Positions 1 to 6,224 of a stretch of 11,221 nucleotides of DNA are shown here, piece by piece. The DNA lies in the NCBI GenBank assembly GCA_945971755.1, contig CAMFPJ010000040.1, positions 1 to 11,221 of the forward strand, read 5' to 3'. The DNA is from an uncultured Clostridia bacterium (GTDB taxonomy: Bacteria > Bacillota > Clostridia > Oscillospirales > Acutalibacteraceae). A model generated the notes under the pieces. That model worked only from the letters and a program-made list of their open reading frames with translations, made no database searches and had not been told where the DNA came from. A program made the translations under genes and the position numbers. The first letter of the stretch is position 1. Each line of letters opens with the position of its first letter.

Positions 1-2
1 AA

Positions 3-1262
3 CTTTATAATATAGCAGACAGTTTGGTAGCAGGTAAATTTGTAGGCGAAGAGGCCTTGGCGGCAGTTGGCAACAGTTATGAAATTACGTTGTTTTTCAT
101 AGCCTTTGCCTTTGGCTGTAACATTGGCTGTTCCGTTGTTGTTTCAAGTCTTTTCGGTGCTAAAAAGTACAGTGACTTAAAAACTGCAGTTTACACAACG
201 CTTATTTCAAGCGGTGTGTTGTGCCTTGTGCTAATGACAATCGGATATGCTTTCGGCGACGTACTTTTAAGGTTTATCAACACTCCCGAGAATATTTTGG
301 CAGACTCAAAATTATATCTTGACATTTATATTCTGGGTTTGCCGTTTGTGCTTTTTTATAATGTTGCAACGGGAATTTTTTCGGCTCTCGGTGACTCAAA
401 AACTCCGTTTTATTTCTTGATGTGCTCGTCGGTTTCCAATATTTTTATGGACATTCTTTTCACAACCGCACTGAGAAGTGTGTTCACAAGAGGTGTTGAC
501 GGCGTTGCGTGGGCAACGTTTATCTGCCAAAGCGTCAGTTGTATTTTAGCGCTGGTTTTTGTGTTCAAAAGATTTAAGACCATTGAAACGAACGGAAGAA
601 ATAAGATTTTTTCTTGGCGGTTGTTGGGGAAAATTTCTGCAATCGCAATTCCCAGTATTTTGCAACAGAGTTTTGTGTCGGTGGGTAACATTATAATTCA
701 AGGCATAATAAACACCTTTGGTTCGGGTGTAATAGCAGGTTATTCCGCATCAATTAAGCTCAATAATTTGGTTATTACCTCGTTTAACACGCTTGGCACG
801 GGAATGTCCAATTATACGGCACAAAATTTGGGTGCTGAAAAGAAAGGACGAATTCACCCCGGCTTCAAGGCAGGCGTTCGCATGGTTGTGATTATCGGTG
901 CGGTATTCTCATTGTCTTATTTTTTCTTTGGAAAGAATCTTGTTGGAATTTTCATCAACGGGCAGGGCACGGCGATGGCAACGGGAATAAGAATTTTGAA
1001 AATTATTGCTCCGTTCTATTTTATTGTTGCAACAAAGCTTATTGCAGACGGAGTGCTCAGGGGCGCGGGCAAAATGAAACAGTTTATGTTTGCCACCTTC
1101 ACAGACTTGATACTTCGCGTTATTTTTGCCAAAGTTTTTTCCGAAACTTCCCTCGGCACAACGGGAATCTGGCTTGCTTGGCCCATTGGCTGGCTTATTG
1201 CAACGGCACTTTCCGTAATTTTTTACCGAATTTATCTTAGAAACAACATTAAAGAGCTGTAA
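3..1262 (+). CDS. MATE-family multidrug/Na+ antiporter, 5' truncated by window edge
   Basis: Polytopic inner-membrane exporter of the MATE family, which expels cationic drugs or metabolites using a Na+ or H+ gradient. The frame is open from base 3 with no start; the first residues LYNIADSLVAGKFVGEEALAAVG match the conserved end of the first MATE helix (usually LYN.AD...VG.FVGE.ALAAVG), so only about 30-40 N-terminal residues are missing. The TTG at 24 is therefore an internal leucine codon, not the start. The visible 420 residues carry about 11 hydrophobic segments. The internal repeat expected of the two six-helix halves is seen in GDSKTPFYF (first half) and GAGKMKQFMF (second half). The stop codon lies inside the stem of a terminator, and the next gene is convergent, so this is the last gene of its unit. 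The substrate cannot be told from sequence. The family assignment is firm. Confidence 0.93.
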   Translation, partial: LYNIADSLVAGKFVGEEALAAVGNSYEITLFFIAFAFGCNIGCSVVVSSLFGAKKYSDLKTAVYTTLISSGVLCLVLMTIGYAFGDVLLRFINTPENILADSKLYLDIYILGLPFVLFYNVATGIFSALGDSKTPFYFLMCSSVSNIFMDILFTTALRSVFTRGVDGVAWATFICQSVSCILALVFVFKRFKTIETNGRNKIFSWRLLGKISAIAIPSILQQSFVSVGNIIIQGIINTFGSGVIAGYSASIKLNNLVITSFNTLGTGMSNYTAQNLGAEKKGRIHPGFKAGVRMVVIIGAVFSLSYFFFGKNLVGIFINGQGTAMATGIRILKIIAPFYFIVATKLIADGVLRGAGKMKQFMFATFTDLILRVIFAKVFSETSLGTTGIWLAWPIGWLIATALSVIFYRIYLRNNIKEL

Positions 1263-1291
1263 AAAACGATAGTTTTTTACAGCTCATTTTT
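1254..1291 (+). terminator. Rho-independent terminator of the MATE gene
   Basis: Perfect 13-bp inverted repeat GAGCTGTAAAAAA (1254-1266) and TTTTTTACAGCTC (1273-1285) with a six-base loop, followed by five T at 1287-1291. The stop codon TAA (1260-1262) is part of the left arm. It should end transcription of the MATE gene and protect the convergent operon to its right. Confidence 0.88.
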
Positions 1292-1322
1292 GTGGGGTTA
1301 GAAAAAAATGCGTAGAATAGAC

Positions 1323-1360
1323 AAATCAGAACCACTAGTTTACTAGTGGTTCTGATTTTT
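1323..1360. terminator. Perfect 17-bp palindrome, likely bidirectional terminator between convergent units
   Basis: AAATCAGAACCACTAGT (1323-1339) and its exact complement (1342-1358) are separated by two bases; a real hairpin would open a few central pairs, giving about 14-15 paired bases. It begins three bases beyond the stop codon of the minus-strand membrane-protein gene, so it most likely ends that operon (minus-strand tail TTTGTCTATT, a modest U tract). On the plus strand it is followed by a clean T run (1356-1360) and would back up the MATE terminator. Confidence 0.75.
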
Positions 1361-1361
1361 G

Positions 1362-2540
1362 TTAAATTTTTGTGCTTGCGTGTTCTGCCTTTTTAAGCGT
1401 GATGTTACCGCTGACGGAATCTGCTGAAATAATCACAGAACCGTCACCGAATCTAAGTGCGTTGTCAAAATCACTTGCGTTAAATGTGCCTGAAACGCTT
1501 TCTTTGGAAACGGAGTACCCGGAAACATCGGCAGGAAGAGTAATGGTTACATCACCGCTGACCGACTCCGATTCGATTTTTTGCGGGGCTGCGACAAAAG
1601 TAAAATCACCGTTACCGCTTACTGTTTCAAAGTCGAAAATGGTTGCATTGATATTTGTAGCAACAACATTTGATGAAACAACCGAAACGGAAAACTCAGT
1701 TGCTTTGAAATCAAAGGGAATTTTAACGGTTAAATCTTTGTTTGCGCCGTTTACAACAGATGATTTGAAGTTGCCCGTATATTCTTCAATTTCTAAAGTG
1801 CCTTCTTCAATCTTGTAACCCATGGGGTACTTGTCTGACTTTCCGCTTTCCTCAAGAAATACGGTATCACCGTCATAGTACTCAATGTTTACACTGCCGT
1901 TTACCCAATCAATTTCAATACTGTTAATTTCTGAAACATCAATATTTGCAGAGCCGTTAACCTCATTGTATGTTTCATCAAAATCGTAATCGAAATCGAA
2001 CCCTGCAAAACCGCCGTTACCTTTAATAAAAGAAAAAGCACAAAGAATTCCAACAATTGAAATTGCGGTGATTGAAATTACAATGGACACAACAACGGGA
2101 ACCCAGTTTGTTTTGCTTTGACTGCCTTGTGGATATGTGGGATACTGCGGATACTGACTGCTTTGCGCTGCTATGTTGTTAGGCATTGTCTGGGTGTCAA
2201 CATTTACTGTTTTCTGTTCCCTTGTCTTTTTTATTGAATCACAAATTGCATAAAAAGCAGGTATGGTAACGAAAACTACCCAAGTGGGGTGCCAAACGTG
2301 GAAAATAAGACCTACCGTAAGAAAAATCGCCGTCACAAAAAGCGGATATGAAAATTCGCCGGGATTTTTTGTTTTTATTGCAGTAAAAAGTGATTCAATA
2401 ATGGGGATAAGCAAAAATACTATCCAACCGATTGACCAGCCTTTTCCTTTGAAGAAATAGCCGAGCAACACATAAACAATTACTGCGACAACAGGTAAAA
2501 GTGCATGTAAAAGGGGGCTTGTGTTAGTTTTGTTTTTCAT
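1362..2540 (-). CDS. Multi-pass membrane protein with C-terminal DUF4097-type (putative adhesin) beta-repeat domain
   Basis: 392 residues in three parts. The N-terminal membrane unit has hydrophobic stretches at about 11-29, 36-56, 66-82 and 84-100, with the WxxGWIVFLLIP pattern seen in small Firmicutes envelope proteins. A Gln/Tyr/Pro-rich linker (about 125-142, YPQYPTYPQGS) follows, then a fifth helix (about 147-171). The C-terminal part (about 195-385) is a beta-rich domain with the phrase [TS]VSG repeated at about residues 307, 327, 349 and 376, the hallmark of DUF4097 beta-solenoid domains. The ATG at 2538-2540 has GGAGG seven bases upstream (CCTCC at 2548-2552), lying inside the preceding acetyltransferase gene; the two genes overlap by 17 bases, so translation is probably coupled. 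It is last in the TetR operon. The role is not established; an envelope-stress or surface function is inferred from the domain and context. Confidence 0.85.
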   Translation of the reverse strand: MKNKTNTSPLLHALLPVVAVIVYVLLGYFFKGKGWSIGWIVFLLIPIIESLFTAIKTKNPGEFSYPLFVTAIFLTVGLIFHVWHPTWVVFVTIPAFYAICDSIKKTREQKTVNVDTQTMPNNIAAQSSQYPQYPTYPQGSQSKTNWVPVVVSIVISITAISIVGILCAFSFIKGNGGFAGFDFDYDFDETYNEVNGSANIDVSEINSIEIDWVNGSVNIEYYDGDTVFLEESGKSDKYPMGYKIEEGTLEIEEYTGNFKSSVVNGANKDLTVKIPFDFKATEFSVSVVSSNVVATNINATIFDFETVSGNGDFTFVAAPQKIESESVSGDVTITLPADVSGYSVSKESVSGTFNASDFDNALRFGDGSVIISADSVSGNITLKKAEHASTKI

Positions 2541-3084
2541 GAGTTTTCCTCCATTCGTTAAGTGTAAGTTGAGAAATATGTTCTGTTTTTAATTCGCCTA
2601 AAAGATTGCATGGAACACCGTGAACGGTGCGATAATAAACAAAACCGCATTTTTCCTGAACTCTTTTTGACTTTTCATTACCGTCGAAATATCTGCACCA
2701 AATTTTTTGAAGTTTTAATTCTTCAAAACAGTATCTGATAAGTTCTGCTGCGGCTTCGGGGATATATCCGTTGCCCCAATAGGGAAAGCCTATCCAATAA
2801 CCGATTTCTGCTTCTGCTTCGGAAGCACATAAATCGCTGTTTTTGCTAAGGCTTATTCCTATGCAGCCCATAATTTCGCCGGTTTCTTTTTTACAAACCG
2901 CAAAAGTAATATCCTCGAAAAAACGACTTTTAATTATTTCTTTACTTTCCGATACACTTTTGTGGGGCGGCCAGCCTGCAGACGGACCGATTCTTTCATC
3001 CTTTGCAAGCTCGTAAAGGTTTTCCGCGTCTTCCTCTTTCCATGGCCTGAGAATCAGACGTTTCGTTTCTAAAGTAACAATCAC
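2524..3084 (-). CDS. GNAT-family N-acetyltransferase (RimJ/RimL type)
   Basis: 186 residues, the usual length for single-domain RimJ/RimL-like GNAT enzymes, which transfer acetyl from acetyl-CoA to an amine (protein N-terminus, antibiotic, polyamine or other small molecule). The family opening LETKRLILRPW (5-15) is present. The acetyl-CoA pyrophosphate-binding motif A runs through EIGYWIGFPYWGNGYIPEAA (93-112), with the GxGxxxE core in GNGYIPE. The closing NEKSKRVQEKCGF (136-148) is the standard last motif, in which the Asn and the K.GF turn are conserved. The start is GTG at 3082-3084; no ATG fits, and AAGGAG lies about 11 bases upstream in the end of the regulator gene. It begins eight bases after the regulator's stop and overlaps the membrane-protein gene by 17 bases. 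The substrate is unknown; the position behind a TetR-type repressor would suit a drug or envelope-component acetylase, but that is inference. Confidence 0.9.
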   Translation of the reverse strand: MIVTLETKRLILRPWKEEDAENLYELAKDERIGPSAGWPPHKSVSESKEIIKSRFFEDITFAVCKKETGEIMGCIGISLSKNSDLCASEAEAEIGYWIGFPYWGNGYIPEAAAELIRYCFEELKLQKIWCRYFDGNEKSKRVQEKCGFVYYRTVHGVPCNLLGELKTEHISQLTLNEWRKTHEKQN

Positions 3085-3092
3085 TGTTTATT

Positions 3093-3749
3093 TCACTCCT
3101 TAAAAGGCAGGTCGTTAAGCGCATTTCCGTGATAAATACCGTTAGAACTTTTTTGTACATCGGAATATACGCTCGAAAGCTTACCTGATTTAATAAGCAT
3201 CATAAGACTTGCAAATGTTGTACCGAGTTTTCGGCCGATTTCTTCTTCGGAAAGGTCGCAAATTTTCATTGCGCACATGGTACCGAGGCCGAAAGCCTCA
3301 ATCCAAAGCTGTTCAAACAAAATCTCTGCCTCATCTTCAGACAAATCGTAATCTCTCATTGTAAGGCTGATGCAGGTATCTACGGTAGTACCCAAATCTT
3401 GAAGAGAACTTTTTAGTCCCACGGCCTCGTTGTGCTCCTGCATAAACAAGAGTTTGAAAAGTTCCGGTTCACGGATACCGTATGAAACCATCTTTATACC
3501 GATTCTTTTGAAGGCAGGTGTATATTTTTCAAAATCGCTGATATATTCTCTGAATTCCCTAAGTGCAAGTTCACGGGCAGCCATTTTTACCTCATCCATG
3601 CTCTCAAACACGGTAAAAATAGGACTTGCCGAAGCATTGAGCCTTTTGCCGAGTTCACGGGCGGTTAACGAACTTAAACCGTTTTCTTTTATTATTTCAA
3701 GTGCGGTTTTTGCAATTTCTTCTCTTGTGCATTTCGGTTTTGGCGGCAT
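3093..3749 (-). CDS. TetR/AcrR-type transcriptional repressor, first gene of operon (paralogue of the one at 10097-10768)
   Basis: 218 residues starting MPPKPKCTREE at the ATG 3747-3749. This start is chosen because the paralogue in this window begins MPPKPKYTKEE, and because AAGAGGT lies eight bases upstream (3758-3764). A longer reading back to 3899 would run through the promoter and operator and is rejected. The N-terminal helix-turn-helix spans about residues 28-50; the recognition-helix core SASPIFTV is identical to the paralogue and differs from the commoner GTLYxYF type. The rest (about 70-200) is helical and less conserved, as expected of a ligand-binding and dimer domain. It should repress its own operon (regulator, acetyltransferase, DUF4097 membrane protein) until a ligand binds; two palindromes lie just downstream of its -10 box. 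The ligand is unknown. Confidence 0.9.
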   Translation of the reverse strand: MPPKPKCTREEIAKTALEIIKENGLSSLTARELGKRLNASASPIFTVFESMDEVKMAARELALREFREYISDFEKYTPAFKRIGIKMVSYGIREPELFKLLFMQEHNEAVGLKSSLQDLGTTVDTCISLTMRDYDLSEDEAEILFEQLWIEAFGLGTMCAMKICDLSEEEIGRKLGTTFASLMMLIKSGKLSSVYSDVQKSSNGIYHGNALNDLPFKE

Positions 3750-3777
3750 ATAAATGTACCTCTTATACATATTATAA

Positions 3778-3805
3778 TAAAACGTTGTTTTAGAACGCTG
3801 TTCTA
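3778..3805 (-). promoter_or_regulatory. Tandem operator: two overlapping 15-bp palindromes for the TetR-type regulator
   Basis: TAAAACGTTGTTTTA (3778-3792) and TAGAACGCTGTTCTA (3791-3805) each have perfect 6-bp arms around a 3-bp centre. They overlap by two bases, placing their centres 13 bp apart, roughly one helical turn plus a little. The second abuts the -10 box and covers the expected transcription start (about 3798). Autorepression by the adjacent regulator is the natural inference. Confidence 0.75.
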
Positions 3806-3833
3806 TTATAAATCTTGATATGAATTCTGTCAA
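3805..3833 (-). promoter_or_regulatory. Consensus sigma-A promoter of the TetR/GNAT/DUF4097 operon
   Basis: Read on the minus strand: -35 TTGACA (3833-3828), 17-base spacer, -10 TATAAT (3810-3805). Both boxes are perfect consensus. Such a strong promoter makes sense only if it is held down by a repressor, which fits the palindromes immediately downstream. Confidence 0.9.
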
Positions 3834-3884
3834 TACACAAATTGGCATTAAACTTGCAAAGAAAGTGCATACCAAATAAATATG

Positions 3885-3913
3885 TTGAAATCTTATCATA
3901 TATATGGTAAAAT
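3885..3913 (+). promoter_or_regulatory. Probable sigma-A promoter of glf and the glycosyltransferase
   Basis: TTGAAA (3885-3890), 17-base spacer, TAAAAT (3908-3913); each box has one mismatch to consensus. Start expected near 3920, giving a leader of about 40 bases before the glf ATG. It is divergent from the TetR operon promoter, with the two -35 boxes about 50 bp apart. No palindrome like the regulator's operator is seen at this promoter. Confidence 0.7.
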
Positions 3914-3958
3914 GAGTTAATTGTAAAATAGTACGATTGTGTTCTTTGGGAGCTAATT

Positions 3959-5056
3959 ATGAAAAAGTACGATTACCTTATCGTAGGTGCAGGGCTTTTT
4001 TCTGCGGTGTTTGCAAATGAAGCAAAAAAACACGGTAAAAAATGCCTTGTAATTGAAAAGCGAAACCACATCGGCGGTAACATTTACTGTGAAAATATTG
4101 AGGGCATAACCGTGCACAAATACGGTGCTCACATTTTTCACACAAGCAGTCAAAGAGTTTGGGATTATGTAAACGAATACTGCGAGTTTAACAATTTCAT
4201 AAATTCTCCCGTGTGCAAATTTAAGGGAGAGGTTTATAATCTTCCTTTCAATATGAACACCTTTGCAAAAATGTTCGGAGTCAGCACCCCCGGTGAGGCA
4301 AAAAGAATTATTGAAGAACAAAAAAAAGAAATTTGCGGTGAGCCGAAAAATCTTGAAGAGCAGGCAATCAGCCTTGTGGGCAGAGAAATCTACGAAAAGC
4401 TCATAAAAGGCTACACTGAAAAACAGTGGGGTAGGGACTGCCAAGATTTACCTGCATTTATAATTAAGCGTTTGCCTGTTCGTTACACTTATGACAATAA
4501 TTATTTTAACGACAGATTTCAGGGTATTCCGGTTAACGGATATAACGAGTTAATTGAAAAACTGTTTGACGGAGTTGAAATCAGGACGGGTACGGACTTT
4601 TTTGAAAGCCGTGAGGATTTGCTCGCACTTTCAGACAAGTGCCTTTTCACAGGTATGATTGATGAGTATTTTGACTATTCACTCGGCAAGCTTGATTACA
4701 GAAGTCTGCGTTTTGAAACCGAAACGTTAGATGAAGAGAATTTTCAGGGCGTTGCGGTTATGAATTTCTCTGAACGTGAAATTCCGTACACAAGAATTAT
4801 TGAGCATAAGCATTTTGAGTTTGGCAAGCAAGAAAAAACGGTAATTACGAAAGAATATCCTGCGGAGTGGCAAATGGGTGACGAGCCGTATTACCCCGTT
4901 AATGACGAGCGAAACAACAAATTGTACAAGCAGTATGAAAACCTTGCCCAAAAAGAAAAAAAGGTTATCTTCGGCGGCAGACTCGGTCTTTATAAATATT
5001 ACGATATGGACAAGTGCATTGAAGCGGCACTTAGAATTTGTGATAAAGAGTTTTGA
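3959..5056 (+). CDS. glf: UDP-galactopyranose mutase
   Basis: Flavoenzyme that converts UDP-galactopyranose to UDP-galactofuranose, the donor for galactofuranose in cell-surface glycans; cytosolic, using reduced FAD. At 365 residues it has the normal bacterial length. The N-terminal FAD-binding Rossmann motif GAGLFSA (10-16) is followed by IEKRNHIGGNIY (32-43) and the family signature YGAHIFHT (55-62). GYTEKQWGRD (151-160) carries the tryptophan that stacks on uridine. RLPVRYTYDNNYFNDRFQGIP (171-191) is the conserved mobile-loop region, YTRIIEHKHF (277-286) follows, and GRLGLYKYYDMD (340-351) near the end contacts FAD. All expected motifs are intact. The start ATG at 3959 has a modest GGGAG about eight bases upstream. 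The stop TGA is two bases before the ATG of the glycosyltransferase, so the pair is an operon with likely coupled translation. Confidence 0.97.
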   Translation: MKKYDYLIVGAGLFSAVFANEAKKHGKKCLVIEKRNHIGGNIYCENIEGITVHKYGAHIFHTSSQRVWDYVNEYCEFNNFINSPVCKFKGEVYNLPFNMNTFAKMFGVSTPGEAKRIIEEQKKEICGEPKNLEEQAISLVGREIYEKLIKGYTEKQWGRDCQDLPAFIIKRLPVRYTYDNNYFNDRFQGIPVNGYNELIEKLFDGVEIRTGTDFFESREDLLALSDKCLFTGMIDEYFDYSLGKLDYRSLRFETETLDEENFQGVAVMNFSEREIPYTRIIEHKHFEFGKQEKTVITKEYPAEWQMGDEPYYPVNDERNNKLYKQYENLAQKEKKVIFGGRLGLYKYYDMDKCIEAALRICDKEF

Positions 5057-5058
5057 TT

Positions 5059-6117
5059 ATGGATGATGTTAAAATTTCAGTTATAATGCCTGTTTACAAC
5101 GTAGAAAAATTTATCGGTAAGTGTATTGACAGCCTTTTAGCTCAAACCTTTACCGAGTGGGAGCTCATTGCCGTTGACGACGGAACCCCCGACAGAAGCG
5201 GTGAGATTTGCGACGAGTACGCAAAAAAAGACAGCAGAATAACAGTAATTCACAAGGAAAACGGCGGCGCTCCATCTGCAAGAAATGCTGCAATTCCAAA
5301 GGCAAAGGGCGAGTATCTTTATTTTATGGACTCTGACGACTGGGCAGAGCCGACAATGTTTGAGGATATGTACAAGCTTGCCAAAGATAATGACGCCCAA
5401 CTTGTTGTTGCAGGTTATTACATTGACACATATTTCAGCGAAACAGATTTTTATTCACAGGAGCAGGCGCTTCCCTCAAAGGTGTTCGGCACACAGAGGG
5501 AATTTCGTGAATATGCTCACAAAATGTTTGACAAAAATTTGCTTTACACACCGTGGAACAAGCTTTTTCAGAGAAAATATATAATGGATAACAATATACG
5601 TTTCAAAAACACGTTTTGGGACGATTTTCCCTTTAATTTAGATGTTATTAGAGATGTTGAAAGAGTAGTTTTAACAGAAGAGAAATACTATCATTTCATG
5701 AGAGCAAGATCAGACAGCGAAACGGCTAAATACAGAGCCGATATGTACGAAAAGCGTGAAGAAGAACACGGTTGGATGCTCTCCCTTTACGAGCATTGGG
5801 GCATTGACACCGAAGAGAGCCGTGAAATGCTTTACCGCCGTTACGTTGAGCGTGTAATCGGTTGCATTGAAAATGTTACTAACAGTGCGTGCACTCTTTC
5901 TTCAGAAGAAAAAAACGAGCAAATTCGAAAAATGATAAATTCCGAAACTGTCCGTAAAGCATTAAAAATTGCCAAACCTAATTCAACAGTTATGAAGCTG
6001 ATGCTTATTCCCCTAAGAATAAAAAGCACGGCAATAACAAGGCTTGAGGGCACGGTTATTTCAAAGGTTAAATCGGGTAATGTTAAGATGTTCGCAAAAC
6101 TTAAGGCGAACAGGTAA
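5059..6117 (+). CDS. Family 2 glycosyltransferase (surface glycan synthesis)
   Basis: 352 residues from the ATG at 5059. A TTG in frame at 5053 is rejected because it sits almost on the AAAGAG ribosome binding site and inside the glf stop, whereas the ATG has it about nine bases upstream. The GT-A fold of family GT2 is clear: ISVIMPVYN (6-14), VDDGTPDRS (39-47) binding the nucleotide, GGAPSARN (69-76), and the metal-binding DSDDW (91-95). The middle (about 150-200) has TPWNKLF and FKNTFWDDFPF, typical of polysaccharide GT2 enzymes. The basic C-terminal tail (about 305-352) has hydrophobic stretches but no certain membrane helix. It presumably adds a sugar to a lipid-linked or wall glycan in the cytoplasm. 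Being two bases behind glf, it could be a galactofuranosyltransferase, but donor specificity cannot be read from these motifs. Confidence 0.93.
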   Translation: MDDVKISVIMPVYNVEKFIGKCIDSLLAQTFTEWELIAVDDGTPDRSGEICDEYAKKDSRITVIHKENGGAPSARNAAIPKAKGEYLYFMDSDDWAEPTMFEDMYKLAKDNDAQLVVAGYYIDTYFSETDFYSQEQALPSKVFGTQREFREYAHKMFDKNLLYTPWNKLFQRKYIMDNNIRFKNTFWDDFPFNLDVIRDVERVVLTEEKYYHFMRARSDSETAKYRADMYEKREEEHGWMLSLYEHWGIDTEESREMLYRRYVERVIGCIENVTNSACTLSSEEKNEQIRKMINSETVRKALKIAKPNSTVMKLMLIPLRIKSTAITRLEGTVISKVKSGNVKMFAKLKANR

Positions 6118-6152
6118 AGGATTTTGAAAGAGAAGTCAAAGGGGTAAATCAG

Positions 6153-6224
6153 ATGGATTTTTCAATAATTATGTATAGAGATGCGTTTGATTTTTCTGAT
6201 TGTTTTATTAAAAAAACGGTCTAA
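6153..6224 (+). CDS. Short 23-codon ORF with strong ribosome binding site; peptide or stump of a lost gene
   Basis: ATG at 6153 preceded by AAGGGG with eight bases spacing, the best-looking ribosome binding site on the plus strand here. It lies 35 bases after the glycosyltransferase stop, as an operon's third gene would. The product begins MDFSIIMYRDAF and ends IKKTV at TAA 6222-6224, which overlaps the stop codon of the convergent gene at 6221. It resembles no family I recognise. Two readings are possible: a genuine small peptide, or the first codons of a longer glycan gene whose remainder was replaced when the minus-strand operon came to lie here. Confidence 0.4.
   Translation: MDFSIIMYRDAFDFSDCFIKKTV

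Noticed and set aside
24..26. TTG at 24 as the MATE start codon
   Set aside because: The frame is open upstream, and the residues before it (LYNIADS) belong to the conserved MATE helix; the gene starts outside the window.
3750..3899. N-terminal extension of the first TetR-type gene by 50 codons to an upstream ATG
   Set aside because: It would translate through the -10 box, -35 box and palindromic operators, has no ribosome binding site, and disagrees with the paralogue, which starts at MPPKPK.
5053..5058. TTG at 5053 as start of the glycosyltransferase
   Set aside because: It lies almost on the AAAGAG site and overlaps the glf stop; the ATG at 5059 has proper spacing and a normal GT2 beginning.
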